In this document: positions 63,511 to 64,000 of the stretch, piece after piece
Numbering within the stretch: the stretch's first letter is position 1
Layout of the letters: each line of letters opens with the position of its first letter
Source of the DNA: Xanthobacter flavus
GTDB lineage: Bacteria > Pseudomonadota > Alphaproteobacteria > Rhizobiales > Xanthobacteraceae
Assembly: GCF_017875275.1 (NCBI RefSeq)
Contig: NZ_JAGGML010000001.1
Coordinates: 4,795,001 to 4,859,000 of the forward strand
DNA: 64,000 nucleotides
Reading direction: 5' to 3'
Translations under genes and position numbers: made by a program
Notes under the pieces: generated by a model
What the model saw: the letters and a program-made list of their open reading frames with translations, nothing else
What the model was told of the DNA's origin: nothing
The model's database searches: none

Positions 63511-64000
63511 ATGGCCACGCGCGACGACAGCAAGGGAAAACTGGCGGAAACCCGGGCGGCAGCATCCGTGCCCGTTTCCGGCGCCGGCGAGGTTGAGGCG
63601 TTTCTCGCGGCGGCCCGCAACATGCCCCCGGCCCGACCGGTGGACGGACGGGGCCGGCTGTCCTTCGCCCTCGATGCCACCGGCTCTCGACAGCCCATCT
63701 GGGCGCTTGCCTGCGATATCCAGGCCGACATGTTCGCCTCTGCAGCCGCCCACGGCGGCCTTGATATGCAGATCGTCTATTACCGGGGCCAGGACGAGTG
63801 CCGCGCCTCCCCCTTCGTGCGCGATGCCGCGACGCTGGGCGGCATGATGCGCCGCATCTCCTGCATGGGCGGCCTCACCCAGATCAACCGCGTCCTTGGC
63901 CATCTCGGCAAGGAGGCGGAACGCTCTGGGCTGAGGGCCGCCGTGTTCGTCGGCGACGCGGTGGAGGAGGATCCGGCGGCGCTGAAGGAGGCGGCCGGGC
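63511..64000 (+). CDS. VWA-like domain protein, 5' part (runs off the window)
   Basis: 163 residues visible, no stop before the right edge. After a short leader the sequence shows FALDATGSRQPIWALACDIQADMF, a von Willebrand A-type start with DATGS at the metal-ion adhesion position (usual DxSxS). QIVYYRGQDECRASPF and TQINRVLGHL follow, then AAVFVGDAVEED, the second acidic MIDAS-like segment. I recall similar genes next to DnaJ-type membrane proteins in rhizobia; what lies to the right is not visible. Function unknown. The ATG at 63511 follows GGAGAGGATCGG. Confidence 0.75.
   Translation, partial: MATRDDSKGKLAETRAAASVPVSGAGEVEAFLAAARNMPPARPVDGRGRLSFALDATGSRQPIWALACDIQADMFASAAAHGGLDMQIVYYRGQDECRASPFVRDAATLGGMMRRISCMGGLTQINRVLGHLGKEAERSGLRAAVFVGDAVEEDPAALKEAAG

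Overview
The window is high-GC, densely packed chromosomal DNA from an alphaproteobacterium of the order Rhizobiales (Hyphomicrobiales). The best fit is a Xanthobacteraceae-like organism; the genus cannot be fixed from sequence reading alone. Evidence includes the gene orders rseP-bamA-lpxD-fabZ-lpxA-lpxI-lpxB, nagZ-scpA-scpB-tatABC-serS-surE-yajC-secDF and aapJQMP, a HemP/Irr-type iron switch, an Usg protein, an ETC complex I (NDUFS4-like) subunit and a CIRCE-controlled groESL. Nearly all of it reads as core genome. I see no CRISPR array, prophage, transposase or rRNA operon.

Layout. Positions 1-8485 (+) hold the C-terminal part of an RseP-type protease, BamA and the lipid A pathway. A bidirectional terminator separates these from gltA, mobA and a 915-residue GH17-GT2 membrane protein on the minus strand. 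That protein, a small secreted protein and a second GH17 membrane protein form a probable beta-glucan locus (10.8-16.2 kb). MgtE, small secreted proteins, the complex I subunit, tRNA-Arg(UCU) and a lower-GC orphan gene follow. At 20.8-26.0 kb are a LOG-family protein, an ArsR regulator with an ATM1-like ABC exporter, and a YCII / ECF42-type sigma factor / VOC module.

Positions 26.2-39.1 kb (+) hold nagZ, scpAB, an inserted orphan ABC ATPase, tatABC, serS, surE, yajC, secDF, an Mth938-like protein and a squalene-synthase-like protein. Here serS carries a segment of about 75 residues of unusual composition and lies between two copies of a palindromic element. Positions 39.2-42.6 kb (-) hold exoD-queA-tgt and usg. 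Next come CIRCE-groES-groEL (groEL has a one-base frameshift), a TonB-dependent receptor with a DUF2946-like protein, divergent exbB-exbD-tonB, thiD, a stand-alone RAM-domain protein and hemP behind an Irr-box candidate.

Positions 52.4-56.1 kb (+) carry a four-gene cassette (ArnT-like transferase, PAP2 phosphatase, DPM/ArnC-like transferase, LAB_N protein) that looks like lipid A sugar-for-phosphate remodelling. The end of the window holds aapJQMP (-), metC, a small membrane protein, panC and the start of a VWA-like gene.

Functional themes: envelope biogenesis (Bam, Lpx, Tat, Sec, glucan, lipid A decoration), metal and heme acquisition (TonB system, HemP, ATM1), and core metabolism. The observations I rate highest are the SerRS insertion with its flanking direct repeats, the groEL frameshift, the degenerate zinc site of Tgt, the His-rich TonB with its DUF2946 partner, and the lipid A cassette.
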